A stretch of DNA of 33,205 nucleotides, from positions 1-33,205 of the forward strand of contig CAXKVV010001993.1 in the NCBI GenBank assembly GCA_964058805.1, in the 5' to 3' direction. Each line of letters starts with the position of its first letter. The first letter of the stretch is position 1. This document shows, one piece after another, positions 30,711-33,205 of this stretch. The DNA is from Schoenoplectus triqueter. Taxonomy: Eukaryota; Streptophyta; Magnoliopsida; Poales; Cyperaceae. A model generated the notes under the pieces. That model saw nothing but the letters and a program-made list of their open reading frames with translations. It had not been told where the DNA came from and ran no database searches. Made by a program: the position numbers and the translations under genes.

Positions 30711-31116
30711 GAGAGCGGATTGGTTGACAATGGATTATTTTCACAACCTTGACAATGGACTTCTCAAAAAAAAGAAAAAAAATCATAAAAATGGAAAAAA
30801 AAAAGTTTATAGATATGTTATTCTACCTATGGATTGATCATTCAAATTTTATTTAATTTCATTATCGTTTGATAGTCCATTAAAGACCGTTAAATTAGAA
30901 TTATTGTAAATTATATGAAAAATTGATGGTCTTTGATGGACTATCAAACGATAATAAAATTACATGAAATTTAAATGACCATCAATTTATAGACAGAAAA
31001 AACACATCTATAAAAAAAATCATTTTTAAATTTTTTTTCATTTTTAAAATTTGTATTTATTTAGAGGTCAATTGTCAAGGTTTTCAAAATAACCCATTGT
31101 CAACCGATCCCCTCTC
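30711..31116. mobile_element. Mutator-like fold-back MITE with perfect 9-bp target duplication
   Basis: TTAAATAAA flanks it on both sides (30702-30710 and 31117-31125). Arms begin GAGAGCGGATTGGTTGACAA and end TTGTCAACCGATCCCCTCTC in inverted orientation, and complementarity continues inward (CCTTGACAATGG versus CAATTGTCAAGG; ATCGTTTGATAGTCCATTAA versus its inverse at 30929-30951). It is 406 bp long and non-coding. The 9-bp duplication and long terminal repeats are Mutator features. Confidence 0.85.
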
Positions 31117-31195
31117 TTAAATAAATATACTAATAAAGTGTAATAATAATTAATATTTTTGATATATAAAAATCATATCAATTGTCATAAAAAAT

Positions 31196-31270
31196 ATATA
31201 TACTAATTACTATATATATATATATTTATATAATTTAACTATATATATTTATTAAAAATATAAAATAATT
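31196..31270. repeat. (TA)n-rich low-complexity tract
   Basis: TATATATATATATTTATATA-type sequence within the outer hAT-like element. Confidence 0.7.
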
Positions 31271-31489
31271 ATAGTTATATATTTTTTTTTATATAATTTA
31301 CCTAATGGATAATAGATAACAAAAACCCCTTACCCATATCCATATCCGATAAGTTAACAAATTTTTTTCTTACCCATACTCATACTCGATGACCTAACGA
31401 AATAAAATCTTACCCATACCCGTTTTATTGGATATGATACGGATTGGGTAAATGACCAAAATGATGTCATTGACAGCTCTATTATGACA

Positions 31490-31788
31490 GCGAAAAGTCT
31501 ACCAATTTAAATAAATAAATAACCAAACTAAAGATTAACGTTAACATATGTGACCAAGGTGGAGATATGTAACTTAGCCTAAAATAAATTTAAACAGGGA
31601 ACAAATTAACTGTAAAAGTCTTATGCTAGGGATCAGAGTTTCCAACGCTACTTTGCTTAGATCGATCACATCGTTCAATGTAGAGGGTTAATATCAGAAT
31701 TAAACTCCTTTAATTTTTGCATAGCCTATCCATCAATATTACATAACAAAAGATAAAATATAATCATGAGAGTGTTCTTTTGGATCCT
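31490..31788. other. Intergenic DNA, nothing recognised
   Basis: AT-rich spacer between the nested transposon block and the second dispersed repeat. No frame or motif of note. Confidence 0.4.
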
Positions 31789-32055
31789 AATTTGTCTCTT
31801 TTTGGTTTAGAGTTGTTAATGGATCATATACTAGAAGGATTTTAATGTTAACTTATTAAAAATATATAAGATTTATATGTAGATTCATATTCAATAAAAT
31901 TTTGATAATTTAAATATAAATTCATATTTGCTATTGTGACAGATTTTGAATTAGATTCAGATCATATTGCTGATCTTGTATGACAATATTGAAAATAGCA
32001 ACTTACATACTTGTGAAAGGTGAATCTGCAAAAGATAGAAAAAATAATGAAGATT
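31789..32055 (+). repeat. Dispersed direct repeat, copy 2
   Basis: Same orientation as 29231-29509 and collinear over its whole length. The two copies end at the same phrase (AATAATGAAGATT), after which the sequences differ completely. The shared right edge suggests a real element boundary. Confidence 0.75.
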
Positions 32056-33205
32056 GACACGCGTCGAGGGCGCGTGCTGATCTTTAAAATTTATAAATCT
32101 CTAACATTACTTTGGTTCAGTCGCAAGAGTACAATCTACATTCAGTATAGTAAAGGTGTCGAGCCATAAGGATGGTGAAAACTATTGGATAGTTCGCTAA
32201 AATCAATTTTTGGTATTTTAAAATACTAAAAAGAAAAAAAATAAATATTTCTGGTTGGTTTTGTATTAATTAGATAAATGTTTCTAGGGTTTAGTTATGT
32301 TTTCACTTGAATATATTTCATACGGTCCATATACTCTCATATACAGTCTGTATGAAACACATATGAGTTACAATTATTAATCAAATATCATACTCTCTCA
32401 CTGATTGTGCGAATCCTACATGAGCAGTACTTAGATAACAAACCTCAACTCTCGCATGTTAGTTTGTTTGTTTAGTTGGTGATCAATTTAGGGCTCCAAA
32501 AATCACATAAACCTTAATTCTCGTATGTTGGCTTAGATCTCTTAGTTTGAGTGTTGGTTTTTTTTTATAGGCATGCTTGATCTCTCGATCTGAGCGGGGT
32601 TCAACCTCTCCGACACAACTCAATCTAACATCCCGGAACTTGAATCTACCTAAGATGCTTAAAACGACTTTTGGTGAACTACTCAAGTCTTAGACGGTCA
32701 AACCTGAAGCCTGACCATAGCTCGAGACCTATCATAGCATATCATTAATAAATCAAGTAAGATAGAATAATACTACACGGCACAATCAAAACATAACCAT
32801 TGATTTAGAAAGCCTCTAATAAAAAATTATAATCTAAGTTTCACAGCCCTAACCCCTAAGAACTAAAATATTTAGCCGCTCATGGCATAATAAAATAAAG
32901 TAATAAAGATACAGAAAGCGAATACCAAAGATATAGTAGCAAGAGTATCAAAAATAATAAAAAAAATATAATAATAAAGCAAGAAAAACTCTAATCCACT
33001 CCTGTGTAAGTTTCTTGCTGCAGTCTCTATCTCCTCTTGAGTGTTTGGACTCCTCAATTTCTTAATTTGTCTCGAGAATGGTTGGGAAATACTGAACCGT
33101 AGCCGTCATAATTCTAGGCTTTAGAGTATCTAAGAACACCTCTAAAGGTTGCTGGAGGTGCTTTTTATAGTAGAGAGTCAATAAAATTGAAAAGAAATCA
33201 ATCAG
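32056..33205. other. Probable retroelement-derived non-coding DNA
   Basis: It begins with a CpG-rich hairpin (CACGCG..CGCGTG, about 32058-32076). CGCAAGAGTACAATC, GTAAAGGTGTCGAGCCATA and a duplicated phrase (CCTCAACTCTCGCATGTT at 32443 and CCTTAATTCTCGTATGTT at 32512) resemble the non-coding flanks of high-copy plant LTR elements. No gene, and the window edge cuts it off. Recognition is by general resemblance only. Confidence 0.35.

Larger units (their letters stand above)
30048..31481. mobile_element. hAT-like element interrupted by two nested MITEs
   Basis: The right terminus ATTGACAGCTCTA (31469-31481) has the TAG..TGTCAAT inverted signature of the MITE at 23473. The left terminus TAGGTTTCAATGG at 30048 is a weaker match. 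TTACGACA (30040-30047) and TTATGACA (31482-31489) form an 8-bp duplication with one transition. The body has repeated TACCCATACCC/TATCCATATCC phrases at 30553-30605 and 31328-31425. Without the two nested insertions and their duplications it is about 570 bp, non-coding. The left boundary is the least certain part. Confidence 0.6.

Overview
This window looks like nuclear DNA of a flowering plant, probably a eudicot. It is AT-rich, has spliced protein genes with GT..AG introns, encodes plant families (a GRF-interacting factor, a plant-type GT14 glycosyltransferase, a patatin-like phospholipase), and carries typical plant transposons (Ty1/copia, CACTA, Tourist-like, hAT-like and Mutator-like MITEs). 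The species cannot be named from the sequence. Only three genes can be supported, all on the minus strand. Most of the rest is repeats in various states of decay.

Layout: 1-833 is a satellite array of about 182-bp monomers in alternating types. 1480-2870 is a second array of about 58-bp units grouped in threes (about 174 bp). 4148-5608 (-) is a four-exon GRF-interacting factor gene (208 aa, GIF2/GIF3 type). 6139-10447 is transposon-rich: two related fold-back MITEs, two Tourist-like MITEs in opposite orientation, and a non-autonomous CACTA element with an intact TAC target duplication. 10973-12828 (-) is a three-exon type II membrane glycosyltransferase (370 aa). 13613-17770 (+) is a heavily decayed Ty1/copia retrotransposon with short LTRs, a catalytic-residue loss in integrase, an internal reverse transcriptase deletion and many stops. 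A 58-bp insert with its own 14-bp target duplication lies just downstream. 18146-21642 (-) is a six-exon patatin-like lipase (410 aa) with an intact Ser-Asp dyad and a MITE in intron 1.

From 21.8 kb to the end no gene is recognised. This part holds a hAT-like MITE (23473-23872), an orphan CACTA end (24651), low-complexity DNA, a diverged direct repeat pair (29231 and 31789), and a three-element nest at 30048-31481 in which a hAT-like element carries both a second hAT-like MITE and a Mutator-like MITE. The last kilobase resembles dispersed retroelement non-coding DNA.

The three genes have unrelated roles (transcriptional co-activation in growth, glycan synthesis in the secretory pathway, lipid acyl hydrolysis), and nothing suggests they form a functional cluster. 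I found no convincing new biochemical system. The most unusual material is the pair of higher-order tandem arrays at the left edge and the nested MITE families.
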